The notes: generated by a model not told the origin, from the letters alone. Counted from the first letter of the stretch, positions 16,902 through 25,569 are shown. The stretch: DNA of 64,000 bases from Myceligenerans pegani (GCF_014892515.1 NZ_JADBGR010000064.1:62001-126000); one strand, 5' to 3'. Program-made: numbers and translations.

Positions 16902-17756
16902 ATGAACCATCGGTTCAGAGCACGTGCCTTCGTCGTCCTGCTCGTTCCCGCGCTGGCCGTCGTGATGCTGCTTTCGCTCGGTGCCGTCCAGGCGCAGGCG
17001 ATCGTCGGGGGCAAGGACGCGACGACGAGGCACTACCCGTGGATGGTCTTCCTCGGCCGGGTCGGCGACACGACGACCCCGTCCGGCCACTTCTGCGGGG
17101 GCACGCTCGTCGCCCCCACGATGGTGGTCACCGCCGCGCACTGCGTCGACGACCTCGAGCCGGAGCAGTTCCAGGTGATCGGCGGGCGGACGGATCTTCG
17201 CGGCGAGGAGGGCATCGTCCGCGGCGTCGTGCGCGTATGGAACGCACCCCCGGTGCCACCGCCCGCGGCCGAACCCGGCGATCCGGCGTTCCTCGGCGGC
17301 GGTGACCTGTCGGTGCTGACGCTCGACCGCCCGATGCCCTACCGCACGCTCCGGATCATCGACCCGGACGACGGCTGGCGCTACGCGCCCGGACGGCACG
17401 CGACCATCCTCGGCTGGGGCATCTACGAGGAGGACGGGCTGCTGGGACCGTCGCCGGTGCTGCAGAAGGGGCGCATCCCGATGCGCGGCCACGCCGCCTG
17501 CAACGAGGCGGCGCGGGCGCATCCGGTCATGCCGTTCCAGCTCGATCCCCGCTTCTACGTCTGCGGCGGGCGGCCCGACGGCGGACCGGCGGCCTGCGGC
17601 GGGGACAGCGGTGGCCCACTGGTCATCGACGGGCGGCTGGCGGGTGTGTTCGGGCCGATTCTCTCCCGTGGCGGGACGGTCTGCGAGGACGCCTACAGCG
17701 GCTACACCAAGGTCGACGTCTACGCCGACCTCATCGGTGCCGAACTCGGACGATGA
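16902..17756 (+). CDS. Secreted trypsin-like serine protease (S1 family)
   Basis: This 284-residue protease has a hydrophobic signal sequence (about residues 9-33), then IVGG at 34-37, the normal activation N-terminus. The triad is complete: His80 in TAAHC, Asp135 in GGGDLSVLTLD, Ser236 in CGGDSGGP. Cysteines flank these sites as in S1 folds. Because IVGG directly follows the signal region, signal cleavage alone may yield active enzyme. An ATG 21 bases upstream is possible; 16902 is preferred because TACCTT ends seven bases before it. Confidence 0.9.
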   Translation: MNHRFRARAFVVLLVPALAVVMLLSLGAVQAQAIVGGKDATTRHYPWMVFLGRVGDTTTPSGHFCGGTLVAPTMVVTAAHCVDDLEPEQFQVIGGRTDLRGEEGIVRGVVRVWNAPPVPPPAAEPGDPAFLGGGDLSVLTLDRPMPYRTLRIIDPDDGWRYAPGRHATILGWGIYEEDGLLGPSPVLQKGRIPMRGHAACNEAARAHPVMPFQLDPRFYVCGGRPDGGPAACGGDSGGPLVIDGRLAGVFGPILSRGGTVCEDAYSGYTKVDVYADLIGAELGR

Positions 17757-17806
17757 TGGCGCGGCCCGTGACGGGCGGTGCGGCGCGGCCGGCGGTGTGG
17801 CGAATA

Positions 17807-17823
17807 AAACGGAATGTCCGTTT
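17807..17823 (+). promoter_or_regulatory. Operator-like inverted repeat in the STAND NTPase promoter
   Basis: AAACGGA and TCCGTTT are perfect 7-base arms around ATG, ending four bases before the -10 TACGCT (17828-17833). A protein bound here would block RNA polymerase. The ATG at 17841 is seven bases after the -10. Confidence 0.6.
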
Positions 17824-17840
17824 CGGATACGCTTCAAGAC

Positions 17841-20735
17841 ATGGATGCGGAAGGGTATGCCGGCCGGGAAGCCAGCAGGGGCATCGTGCGACGCATGTGG
17901 GTCTACGGCCTCGCGGCGTCGGCGGCGATCGTCGTGGGTGTCATCGCGACGATCCTTCCGGCGTCGATCCCTGAGTGGGTCCGGCAGATCATTCTCACGG
18001 CCGGAATCGTCGGAAGCATTCTTGGTGCGATACTGGTCGAACGCTGGTTCACGCTTGATGATCGCCGACGTGCGATGGCCGCACGTGACCAGGAGGCCCT
18101 CCACGAGTCCGTGAACCTCGCCGTCCGCCCTCCCGGGGACGCCGACGCCCCGGGCCGCCTCCTCTCGCCGGTGCGCGACGGCGACACGCAGGTCGTCACG
18201 TTCCTCGGCCGCGAGCGGGAGATCCAGGACCTCGTCGACTGGTGCACGGAGGGCGGCGTCCGTGGGCGGCGGTCGCTGCGGGTGCGGCTCGTGACCGGGC
18301 CGGGCGGCGTCGGGAAGACCCGCCTGGCGCAGGAACTGCAGTCCGTGATGCGCCACCGGGGCTGGGAATGCCGGAACCTGCGCACCGGCGTCGAGACGGA
18401 GGCGATGGCCGTGCTGCGGCGCGGCCACGGCGACGCACCCGTGCTGTTCGTCGTGGACTATGCGGAGAACTGGCACGACGGCCTCGCCACGCTCCTGGAA
18501 CGCGCCAACGACGACTCCGGCACGGTGCGGATCCTGCTCCTCGCCCGCCAGAGCGGCCAGTGGTGGACCGACCTCTGCCAGCTGCCCGGCGTCGGCGCCG
18601 TCGTCGGTGCGGCGGACCCGCTGGAGCTCTCGCCGCGTATCGTCCCCAGCTCTGGCGCCGGCAGCTTGCACATGGAGCAGCAGGAGATCGTCCGGGCCGC
18701 CGCGCGTGACTTCGCCGAACATCTCGGAGTGGGCGCCCCATCGGTGCTCCTGCCCGACGCCGTTCCCGATGCCCGCATGCTCGACCTGCTCTCCATCGCG
18801 CTGGTCGAGGTCCTGCGCCAGGAGGACGGATCGTCGTCGGGCAGCGACACGGCCGGGCAGTCCATCCACGCGGTGTTCGACGAACTGCTCCGGCACGAGG
18901 CGCGCGACTGGAAGCGATCGGCACAGCTCGCGGGTGTCCGGACCGACAGTCACACCCTGCGAACCCTTGTCGCGGCGGGGTGCCTGCTGGGCGCGGCCGA
19001 CCAGCAGGAAGCCGAGGAACTGGCCCGCCGGGTCGCAGGGCTCTGCACCCACGGACAGGCGCCCGACCCCATCGCCGCCGCGCGCTGGCTGCGTGAGCAG
19101 TACCCGCCACCGGAGTCCGGCGATCCCGCCGACGAGCACCACGGCGACCGCGAACTCGTCGGCACTCCCGGCTGGCTGGGCAGCCTCCACCCCGACAGGC
19201 TCGCCGAACATCTCGTGGTCTCGGCGCTCACCGCCTCCGACGTCGCCGAGGACGCGCGTGAGCTGGCGAGTCTCGAGCGGCGGACGGCCTTGCTGCACAA
19301 CCTGAACGCGCGCCAGGCGGAGCAGGCGATGATCGTCCTGACACGTGCCACGGCGGACCCGTCCCGCAGCGGCGCCACGGCACCCAGGGCTCGCACCCCG
19401 CGCGGGCTCGACCCACGGTGGAGCGACGACATCGCAGAAGTCGCCCTTGAGCTGGTCGACCGCCTTCCGGAGAAACGACCGGTCATCAGCGCGGTCCACG
19501 AGGTCATTCCCTGGCCCGACCCGCCGAGCGCCCTGCACGCAGTCGGCCACAGGCTCGCCGGGCGGCTCGACGCCAGCATTTCCCGGGGCTCCCGGATGGC
19601 CGGCTCCGAGTATGCCGCTCAGGCCAAGCACGTACTCGGGAACTGGGAGCACACCCGGGGCCGCTACCGCGAGGCGCTCGCGGCGCGCGAACGCGCGACC
19701 CGGACCTACCGGGTCCTCGCCCTCCGGAACCCGGGCCGATTCGGTCCCGACCTCGCCCTCTCGCTCGACAACCTGGGTGACTCCTACGCCTCGCTCGGCC
19801 GGTACGGGGACGCGCTGAAGGTGCGCCGCGAGGCGGTTCGGCGCTGGGAGAACCACGCCGTCACGTCGGATCAGTTGTACGCCTCCCAGCTCGCGCGCTC
19901 CCTGCACAACCTCGGGATCTCCTACCGGGACCTCGGGCGGCCGGACATGGCGCTCACCACCCATCGCGAAGCGCTGCGCATCCGGCGTGCCCTGGCGGAG
20001 CAGGGTGATCGCCACACGGACACGGCCGCCCTCGCCCGATCACTCAGCTCGATCGGGCGCTGTCTCTCGGATCTGGGTGACCTCGACGCGGCGCACGAAG
20101 TGTTCGTCGAGGCACGCGGCATCTGGCGGCGCCTGGATGCGCGGACCCCCACGCGCTACGAGGACTATCTGGCCCACGCGCTCGGGGATCTCGCGACGTG
20201 CTCCGAGAGCCTCGCGAAGCGCGACAACCTTCCTGAGCCCGACGACGCCCTTCGAACCCACGAGGAAGCCAGAGGTCTCTGGCAACGCCTCGCCGCCCGG
20301 AGCCCGGTTCTTCACCGGTCCGGGCTCGCACGTTGCCTCACGAACCTCGGGACGGCCTACGCGAACGTCGAGCGCTTCGACGACTCACGTGACGTCCACG
20401 CGGAGGCGATCGAGATCTACCGGGAACTCGTGGACGGCCTGCCCGCCCGCTTCGAGCCGAACCTTGCCTGGAGCCTCGGCAGCAGCGCCATCTCCCTGAT
20501 GGAGAGTGGTCGCGACGCCGTGGCGTCGGATGTCTTCGAGGAGTCCCTTGCCATCTTCCGGCGCCGCTATGGGGAGGGCATGCGGTCGGTCCAGTTCCTG
20601 GACGGGTATCGGACCACCCTCGCACGGGCCGCCGTGCTGCTCGAGAGGGCCGGCCGGGACGCGGACGCGATGAGCCGCCGGAACGAGATGGTCTCCATAG
20701 ACGTCGGCGTAGCCGACGAGTGGCTTCGCGGCTAG
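17841..20735 (+). CDS. Membrane-anchored STAND-type NTPase with C-terminal tetratricopeptide repeats
   Basis: The 964-residue protein has two predicted membrane helices (about 21-40 and 48-66), a short linker, a P-loop NTPase with Walker A GPGGVGKT (153-160) and Walker B VLFVVDYAE (201-209), a helical middle, and TPRs from about residue 590 (repeated LGxSYxxLGRxxxAL-type units). This sensor/switch layout fits signal-transduction ATPases with numerous domains, many of which act in immunity or regulated signalling. The TPRs are the likely ligand sensor; no separate effector domain is visible. The start at 17841 is chosen over 17814 because TACGCT ends seven bases before it, behind a perfect inverted repeat. 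It converges with the PP2C-like gene, four bases between stops. Confidence 0.8.
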   Translation: MDAEGYAGREASRGIVRRMWVYGLAASAAIVVGVIATILPASIPEWVRQIILTAGIVGSILGAILVERWFTLDDRRRAMAARDQEALHESVNLAVRPPGDADAPGRLLSPVRDGDTQVVTFLGREREIQDLVDWCTEGGVRGRRSLRVRLVTGPGGVGKTRLAQELQSVMRHRGWECRNLRTGVETEAMAVLRRGHGDAPVLFVVDYAENWHDGLATLLERANDDSGTVRILLLARQSGQWWTDLCQLPGVGAVVGAADPLELSPRIVPSSGAGSLHMEQQEIVRAAARDFAEHLGVGAPSVLLPDAVPDARMLDLLSIALVEVLRQEDGSSSGSDTAGQSIHAVFDELLRHEARDWKRSAQLAGVRTDSHTLRTLVAAGCLLGAADQQEAEELARRVAGLCTHGQAPDPIAAARWLREQYPPPESGDPADEHHGDRELVGTPGWLGSLHPDRLAEHLVVSALTASDVAEDARELASLERRTALLHNLNARQAEQAMIVLTRATADPSRSGATAPRARTPRGLDPRWSDDIAEVALELVDRLPEKRPVISAVHEVIPWPDPPSALHAVGHRLAGRLDASISRGSRMAGSEYAAQAKHVLGNWEHTRGRYREALAARERATRTYRVLALRNPGRFGPDLALSLDNLGDSYASLGRYGDALKVRREAVRRWENHAVTSDQLYASQLARSLHNLGISYRDLGRPDMALTTHREALRIRRALAEQGDRHTDTAALARSLSSIGRCLSDLGDLDAAHEVFVEARGIWRRLDARTPTRYEDYLAHALGDLATCSESLAKRDNLPEPDDALRTHEEARGLWQRLAARSPVLHRSGLARCLTNLGTAYANVERFDDSRDVHAEAIEIYRELVDGLPARFEPNLAWSLGSSAISLMESGRDAVASDVFEESLAIFRRRYGEGMRSVQFLDGYRTTLARAAVLLERAGRDADAMSRRNEMVSIDVGVADEWLRG

Positions 20736-20739
20736 CGCA

Positions 20740-21549
20740 TCAGGAAAGGGGCGTGACGATGAGGGTCTTGTCGTCATGTCGCTTCGAGCGCCACCACCGG
20801 ACGCCGTCGGGGTCGTGGTCCTCCGCGGCATGCAGCTCCCGCAACAACTCCCGCAGCAGGTCATCCGCTCCATGTGTGCGGACCTCCGCGTAGAGCTCTC
20901 GCCACGTCGTGACACGGGGATGCCGCTCCAGGGTGACGCCGTCGGTCGCGAGGATCACCCCGTCGACGTCGGACCGGCTGTACGTGTGGGAGATCCCCTC
21001 GTACGCGGCCTCGGGATCCGCGCCGGCCACCCAGTAGCCACCCTGCACGTTCCGGTGCCGGGCGAGCTGCTCCTGCAGGGTGAGCAGGATCTCCCGCAGC
21101 CCGTCGTCGTACCCGTGACCGGCCTCCAGGTGCGCACGGTACTCGGCGCGATGTTCCGCGACGGCTTCCCCGGCCCTGTCGTCGGTATGGACGTGATCGG
21201 TGCCGTCGCGACACAGGACCACCACCGTGCTGTCGCACAGCGCATAGGTCTCGACGACGTCCTCGTTCCAGCGCGCCACCGCGACCGTGCTGGTCGGGCT
21301 CGTCTCCGCCACGAGCTCTGCCGCCTCCGCCACCTGTGCGATCGCGATCGCCACGGCATCGGCGATCGGCTTGTCGCCCGGCAGCAGCGGTTCCAGCGCT
21401 TCTCCCAGCCGCCCGGCGTACCACCCCGGGTCGTGCGACCGGTCACCGGCGACGGACGTCGAACCGTCGAGCACAGCAGCAAATCCCTCGCCAAGAATGT
21501 ATCGATCCTGGTTTGGCGAGTCTCCGGAAAGCGTAGCTGCGATAGACAC
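20740..21549 (-). CDS. PP2C-like protein phosphatase domain protein
   Basis: The 269-residue cytoplasmic protein shows PP2C-fold landmarks: PNQDRYILGEGFAAVLDGST near the N-terminus (Asp ligands), DGVILATDGV in the second half and HDDKTLIVTP at the C-terminus. It lacks the canonical GxxxxNED start, reading SPNQD instead, so it belongs to a divergent branch. The likely role is a metal-dependent Ser/Thr phosphatase. The GTG start has TAGGGT ending six bases upstream, so it can be transcribed separately from the NUDIX gene lying 73 bases upstream on the same strand. Confidence 0.75.
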   Translation of the reverse strand: MSIAATLSGDSPNQDRYILGEGFAAVLDGSTSVAGDRSHDPGWYAGRLGEALEPLLPGDKPIADAVAIAIAQVAEAAELVAETSPTSTVAVARWNEDVVETYALCDSTVVVLCRDGTDHVHTDDRAGEAVAEHRAEYRAHLEAGHGYDDGLREILLTLQEQLARHRNVQGGYWVAGADPEAAYEGISHTYSRSDVDGVILATDGVTLERHPRVTTWRELYAEVRTHGADDLLRELLRELHAAEDHDPDGVRWWRSKRHDDKTLIVTPLS

Positions 21550-21555
21550 ACGCCG

Positions 21556-21561
21556 ACCCTA
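21556..21561 (-). promoter_or_regulatory. -10 element, leaderless PP2C-like gene
   Basis: TAGGGT ends six bases before the GTG at 21549, so this gene can be transcribed apart from the upstream NUDIX gene. Confidence 0.5.
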
Positions 21562-21622
21562 AGGCACCTTGAGCGCTCCACATAAGTCCTAGTTGTCGGC
21601 GATGCCGTGTCGCGACGGATGA

Positions 21623-22210
21623 TCACCGAGACTCGGCGAGCGCTGTTTCGGGTAATGCGGGCACTGGGATATCGTCCGGAGCCGCTGGCTGTGGTGGCTG
21701 CGATTGGACGGGTCGACGGTGTCCTTTCGCGGAGAGCGCGGGCCCGGATACGCTCTTCGCCGTCTCGAAGGCGAGGCGTACGCGTCGGCCCAGCCAGGTC
21801 TTCATCTCTCTGGTGGCTTCGTCGATCTCGTACAGGGACACCGACCACACTTCCTCGTCGGTTCCGCGCAGGTCGCGCTCCTCGTCGGGAGTGAGCCAGC
21901 CGCCGTCGAAGATCAACAACAACCCCTCGGGAACGCCGTCGTCCGCCACCGGGACGTGGTCCACCACCAGCAAGGGCATGCCCTCGCGCACGATGCCGAG
22001 CTCCTCCTTGAGCTCTCGCTCAGCCGCATCCCAGGGAGATTCCCCGGTCTCGACCACCCCACCCGGGATCTCCAGGCCCGGCTTGTACGAGGGCACGATC
22101 GCGACGATTCTGTCGCCGCTGCCGCGCAGTAGAACCCCGGCTCCGATCCGCTTACGGGGGAGTTTTGCGTGATACTCGTTCGGCGGGAGCCATCTCACGA
22201 GGTCAGTCAT
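21623..22210 (-). CDS. NUDIX hydrolase
   Basis: This 195-residue protein has a complete NUDIX box (GVVETGE, seven residues, then RELKEELGI), preceded by IGAGVLLRGS and SYKPGLEIPGG. It should hydrolyse a nucleoside diphosphate linked to another moiety; the substrate is unknown. The C-terminal ~40 residues are Pro/Ala-rich. The ATG at 22210 begins family-like sequence; upstream ATGs in frame would add basic, non-conserved residues. The PP2C-like gene follows on the same strand. Confidence 0.85.
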   Translation of the reverse strand: MTDLVRWLPPNEYHAKLPRKRIGAGVLLRGSGDRIVAIVPSYKPGLEIPGGVVETGESPWDAAERELKEELGIVREGMPLLVVDHVPVADDGVPEGLLLIFDGGWLTPDEERDLRGTDEEVWSVSLYEIDEATREMKTWLGRRVRLAFETAKSVSGPALSAKGHRRPVQSQPPQPAAPDDIPVPALPETALAESR

Positions 22211-22322
22211 ACACCACTTTGTGCTCCATGCCACACACGAGGGTGAAAATGTGCCCGGCGCGGTGTCCCCTTTCGCGGCCCGCATGACGCCCGGATATCG
22301 GCGCACGCCGGATACTGGGCCC

Positions 22323-22901
22323 ATGGGTTTCGAGTCCATCCGGCAGGCCATCGTCGACCACGCCGAGAATGCCGCGGCGCGGGAGCTCGGGTACGAGCCG
22401 CTGTACGTGGCGGGTGCGGGGGCACGGGTCGCCGTCGTCGGGCAGGCTCCCGGGCGGAGGGCGCAGGAGAGCGGGCTGCCCTGGAACGACGCCAGCGGGA
22501 GGAAGCTGATCGAGTGGCTCGGCGTGACCGAGCCGCAGTTCCGGGACCCGGAGCTCTTCGCGCTGCTGCCGATGGACTTCTTCTACCCGGGCAAGGGGGC
22601 GAGCGGGGACCTGCCGCCGCGCAAGGGTTTCGCGGAGCGGTGGCACCCACCGCTGCTGGAACTCATGCCCGGTATCCGGCTCACCGTCCTGGTCGGGAGC
22701 TACGCCCAGGCGTACTACCTCGGGGACCGGGCCGGGCGCACCCTGACCGACACCGTCCGCGCGTTCCGCGACTACCTGCCCGACGTCGTCCCGCTGGTGC
22801 ACCCGTCCCCGCTGAACTTCCGCTGGCAGGCGCGCAACCCGTGGTTCCTCACCGAGGTCGTCCCGGTGCTGCGGGAACGCGTCGCGGACGCGCTGGCCTG
22901 A
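22323..22901 (+). CDS. Uracil-DNA glycosylase-family protein
   Basis: The 192-residue single-domain protein has UDG-superfamily landmarks: an early VVGQAPGRRAQESGLPWND segment (substrate-binding loop), MDFFYPGKG and the late HPSPLN motif. No Cys cluster for an iron-sulphur centre is evident, so it is not a classic family 4 enzyme. Base-excision repair is the expected role but glycosylase activity is not certain. GATACT ends six bases before the ATG. It converges with the DedA gene across a repeat-rich spacer. Confidence 0.8.
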   Translation: MGFESIRQAIVDHAENAAARELGYEPLYVAGAGARVAVVGQAPGRRAQESGLPWNDASGRKLIEWLGVTEPQFRDPELFALLPMDFFYPGKGASGDLPPRKGFAERWHPPLLELMPGIRLTVLVGSYAQAYYLGDRAGRTLTDTVRAFRDYLPDVVPLVHPSPLNFRWQARNPWFLTEVVPVLRERVADALA

Positions 22902-22911
22902 GCTGTTTCGG

Positions 22912-23017
22912 TCGGCGTCGACCACGCCGGCCGACGCGACGACGCCATTCCGCCGACCGCGCCTGGTCGGCGCCGACCACGCCATGTTGGCGCGACCACG
23001 CCAGAATGGCGTGGTCG
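22912..23017. repeat. Repeat-rich spacer with terminator-like hairpin between convergent UDG and DedA genes
   Basis: Two near-identical 18-base words (GTCGGCG, one variable base, CGACCACGCC) lie near 22912 and 22966, with a shortened third near 22987. CGACCACGCCA (22993-23003) and TGGCGTGGTCG (23007-23017) form a perfect 11-bp hairpin with a GAA loop. Confidence 0.65.
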
Positions 23018-23056
23018 GCGCGCGACCGCCGCCCGGTCGGCGCCCGGCACGCCGGC

Positions 23057-23674
23057 TCAGCCCGCGTTCGCCGCGCGGTCCAGGCGCCAGGCGCGGATGC
23101 CCGCGACGATGGAGGCCAGGACGACGGCGATCGCGATCCCGTACGCGATCGGGCGCACCGCCGGGATCGACGCCGCGAAGAAGCCCATCAGCGTGATCAG
23201 GACGCCCCACGTGAAGGCGCCCACCACGTTGGCGGTGACGAAGCGCCAGTACGCCATGTCGGACACCCCGGCGACGGCCGGGACGAAGACCCGCCCCCAC
23301 GGCACGTACCGGCCGACCACCACGGACCACCAGCCGAACAGCTCGTAGAACCGTTCGGTCTTGGCGATCCCCGTCTGGACCCACCGGCCGCGCCGGGCGG
23401 TGAGGTAGGGGCGGCCGTAGCGCCGTCCGAGCAGGTAACCGACCTGGTCGCCGGCGATCGCCGCGATCGCGACGCCGGTGGTCAGCACCCAGATGTTGAT
23501 CGAGGTGGTGCTGCCCGCCACGAGGCCGGCCCCGAACAGCAGCGAGTCCCCGGTGAGGAACGGCAGGAACACGCCGACGAACAGGGCCGTGCCGACGAAC
23601 ACGAGCCCCCACACCACCAGGTAGAACGCGAGCGGTCCGAGCGTGTCGAACCACGAGGCGACGTCGTCGCTCAT
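23057..23674 (-). CDS. DedA-family membrane protein
   Basis: This 205-residue polytopic protein has DedA features: an early LPFLTGDSLLFGAG segment, GDQVGYLLGRRYGR and the amphipathic loop GRYVPWGRVFVPAVAGVSDM with conserved Arg residues. DedA proteins are proposed phospholipid flippases (undecaprenyl-phosphate or phosphatidylethanolamine) that support membrane homeostasis. Its ATG overlaps the stop codon of an 18-codon upstream ORF (ATGA at 23674-23671), which suggests coupled translation. Confidence 0.88.
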   Translation of the reverse strand: MSDDVASWFDTLGPLAFYLVVWGLVFVGTALFVGVFLPFLTGDSLLFGAGLVAGSTTSINIWVLTTGVAIAAIAGDQVGYLLGRRYGRPYLTARRGRWVQTGIAKTERFYELFGWWSVVVGRYVPWGRVFVPAVAGVSDMAYWRFVTANVVGAFTWGVLITLMGFFAASIPAVRPIAYGIAIAVVLASIVAGIRAWRLDRAANAG

Positions 23675-23727
23675 CGCGTGCCGGGGTGGTCGGACGGCAC
23701 GCCGGGTGCCGAGTGCTGGGTCACCAT
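23671..23727 (-). CDS. Possible leaderless 18-residue micro-ORF coupled to the DedA gene
   Basis: The ATG at 23727 has GATAGT ending seven bases upstream and no Shine-Dalgarno. The 18-codon frame (starting MVTQHSAPGVPSD) ends in a TGA that overlaps the DedA ATG. A ribosome finishing this peptide would terminate directly on the DedA start, which has only a weak ribosome-binding site of its own. The peptide has no obvious regulatory codon run, so simple coupling is more likely than attenuation. It could also be chance. Confidence 0.4.
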   Translation of the reverse strand: MVTQHSAPGVPSDHPGTR

Positions 23728-23734
23728 GTCGAGC

Positions 23735-23740
23735 ACTATC
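23735..23740 (-). promoter_or_regulatory. -10 element before the DedA-coupled micro-ORF
   Basis: GATAGT ends seven bases before the ATG at 23727. Confidence 0.4.
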
Positions 23741-23836
23741 GCACCCGGCGCGCGGATTCTGCAGCCGGATCTCGCTCACGGTCCACGGTTACCCTGGCGC
23801 ATGTCGCCCGGTACAGGCCAGGAGTGAGGAGCCTGC

Positions 23837-23902
23837 ATGAGTCCCGCCCGTCGTGGGAGCCGTCGTCCGCCGTGTGTACGTACCCGAGGGACGTGCCGAT
23901 GA
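23837..23902 (+). CDS. Possible 21-residue basic micro-ORF coupled to the downstream membrane protein
   Basis: The ATG at 23837 follows GAGGAG, and the 21-codon frame encodes an Arg-rich peptide with two Cys (RPPCVRTRGTCR near the end). Its TGA overlaps the ATG of the next gene (ATGA at 23899-23902). An even shorter eight-codon frame (23801-23827) precedes it, just after a -10-like TACCCT (23790-23795). This mirrors the micro-ORF on the other strand. Coding status is uncertain. Confidence 0.35.
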   Translation: MSPARRGSRRPPCVRTRGTCR

Positions 23903-24789
23903 CGGCAGGGGACGGGGACAACCCGAGGGCGCTCGACGCGGCGTCGGCCGGGGGCGGAGGGCGTGCGATCGCCTGGGCGGGCGCGGCCGCCGTCGGCCTG
24001 CTGTTCGGGCTGCTCGCCTGGCCGGTGGGCTGGGCGGCGATCCTCGCCGGATGGGGCAGGCCCGGTGGGGCGGTCGTCGTCGGCGTCGTCGGGATCGCGG
24101 TCATGTGCGTGATCTCCGCCTTGATCGTGCGGGGGTTCGGCGGAGCGGTGCTCGCGGGGATCGCGGCCCCGGTCCTGGGCGCCACGGTCGCGCTCGTCGT
24201 GCTGCTGGCGCCCGAGCAGGCGGGCGCGATCTGGCCGGGCCTTGTCGGCGGTGACCCGGCCCTGGCGCTGCTGCTGGGCGGAATCGTCGCGACGGTGACG
24301 GCGGCGTCGGGCCTCCGCGCCGCCCGCCCGGTGGCCCTCTCGGCGGCGGGTGTGCTGGTCGCTGCCCCGTTCGTGCTGGCCGCGGTCACGGCCGTCAGCG
24401 GTTTCGCCGAACGGGCCGCGGCCCTGGGCGTGCCGTACACCCTTGAGGGCGACCGGTACGAGCCGCTGTACATCGCGCTGGGCGACGGCGGGTCGGCAGC
24501 GGTGTACACCCTGCCCGACGGCGGGCAGATCCACGTCGTCTCGAACGCCTCGGTCGACGACGACCGTGACGTCGACGGCCTGACGCTCGACGGTTGCGAC
24601 GAGCAGCGGTTCGAGAACGGTGCCACCCGCGACAGGTGCACCGCGCGGGGCCCCGGGTTCACGGTCACGCTCTCCGGCGACGACGGCACCGAGGACGCGC
24701 TCGTCGAGGCGTTCGATCACCTGCGAGCGATGTCGGACGCCGCCTTCTACGGGGAGGCCCGCCGGTACGTGGAGTTCTTCCCGGGCTGA
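23899..24789 (+). CDS. Polytopic membrane protein with extracytoplasmic C-terminal domain, unknown
   Basis: The 296-residue protein has about five Ala/Val/Gly-rich membrane helices within residues 17-175, then a ~120-residue soluble domain (from about AERAAALGVPYTLEGDRYEPLY) with two Cys that could form a disulphide. I do not recognise the family. The ATG at 23899 has GAGGG about eight bases upstream and overlaps the stop of a basic micro-ORF. Confidence 0.6.
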   Translation: MTAGDGDNPRALDAASAGGGGRAIAWAGAAAVGLLFGLLAWPVGWAAILAGWGRPGGAVVVGVVGIAVMCVISALIVRGFGGAVLAGIAAPVLGATVALVVLLAPEQAGAIWPGLVGGDPALALLLGGIVATVTAASGLRAARPVALSAAGVLVAAPFVLAAVTAVSGFAERAAALGVPYTLEGDRYEPLYIALGDGGSAAVYTLPDGGQIHVVSNASVDDDRDVDGLTLDGCDEQRFENGATRDRCTARGPGFTVTLSGDDGTEDALVEAFDHLRAMSDAAFYGEARRYVEFFPG

Positions 24790-24902
24790 TGGCGCGCCGC
24801 GGCTTCCAGGAGGTCGCACGGCCTCTGAGTTCGGGCGACCTCTGAGTTCGAGCGCCCGCGGATCGTCACCTCGTCCGGCGGGGAGCGAGAAGATCCGGCT
24901 CG

Positions 24903-25562
24903 TCAGACGCCGCGTGGCCGCACGATGCCCGACTCGTACGCGAAGACGACGAGCTGGGCGCGGTCCCGGGCGCCCACCTTGGTCATGGCGCGGCTGACGT
25001 GCGTCTTGGCCGTCAGCGGGCTGAGCACCATGCGCTCGGCGATCTCGTCGTTGGACAGCCCGTGCGCGACCAGGGCCACGACCTCGCGCTCCCGCGGTGT
25101 GAGCAGGTCGCCGCCCGCCAGGGGCGCGTCCGGCGGCCTGGCGACGAACTCGCTGATCAGCCGCCGGGTGATCGCCGGCGACAGCAGGGCGTCGCCCCGG
25201 ACCGCGACCCGCACGGCCTGCAGCAGGTCCGCGGGCTCGGTGTCCTTGACGACGAATCCGCACGCGCCCGCGCGCAGCGCGTCGAAGACGTACTCGTCGA
25301 GGCCGTAGTTGGTCAGCATGACGACGCGGACCCCGGCCAGTTCGTCGTCGCCGGCGATCCGCCGTGTCGCCTCGATGCCGTTCAGGACCGGCATCTGCAC
25401 GTCCATGAGCACGACGTCGGGCCGGTGCTCGCGGGCGATCCCGACGCCGTCGTGCCCGGTGGCCCCCTCGGCGACCACCGTGATGTCGTCCTCGGCGTCG
25501 AGCAGGGCGCGGATGCCGGAGCGGATCAGCGCCTGGTCGTCCACCAGCCCCACCCGGATCAT
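24903..25562 (-). CDS. NarL/LuxR-type response regulator
   Basis: The 219-residue regulator has a receiver domain (GLVDDQALIRSG, phospho-Asp in VVLMDVQMP, VMLTNYG, Lys in FVVKDTEP) and a LuxR HTH (LTPREREVVALVAHGLSNDEIAERM, TAKTHVSRAMTKVGA). It starts seven bases after the stop of its histidine kinase. The divergent FAD oxidase/DrrAB operon is the nearest candidate target, and a 15-base direct repeat lies in its upstream region. Confidence 0.93.
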   Translation of the reverse strand: MIRVGLVDDQALIRSGIRALLDAEDDITVVAEGATGHDGVGIAREHRPDVVLMDVQMPVLNGIEATRRIAGDDELAGVRVVMLTNYGLDEYVFDALRAGACGFVVKDTEPADLLQAVRVAVRGDALLSPAITRRLISEFVARPPDAPLAGGDLLTPREREVVALVAHGLSNDEIAERMVLSPLTAKTHVSRAMTKVGARDRAQLVVFAYESGIVRPRGV

Positions 25563-25569
25563 CGGCCGA

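Noticed and set aside
16578-20015. A 1145-codon minus-strand open frame across the trypsin and STAND genes
   Set aside because: Low-complexity Arg/Gly/Ala-rich translation without domains, opposite two well-supported genes.
16902-20735. Trypsin plus STAND NTPase as one trypsin-coupled NTPase conflict system
   Set aside because: The trypsin has a secretion signal and would act outside, each gene has its own -10, and no linking effector-associated domain is visible.
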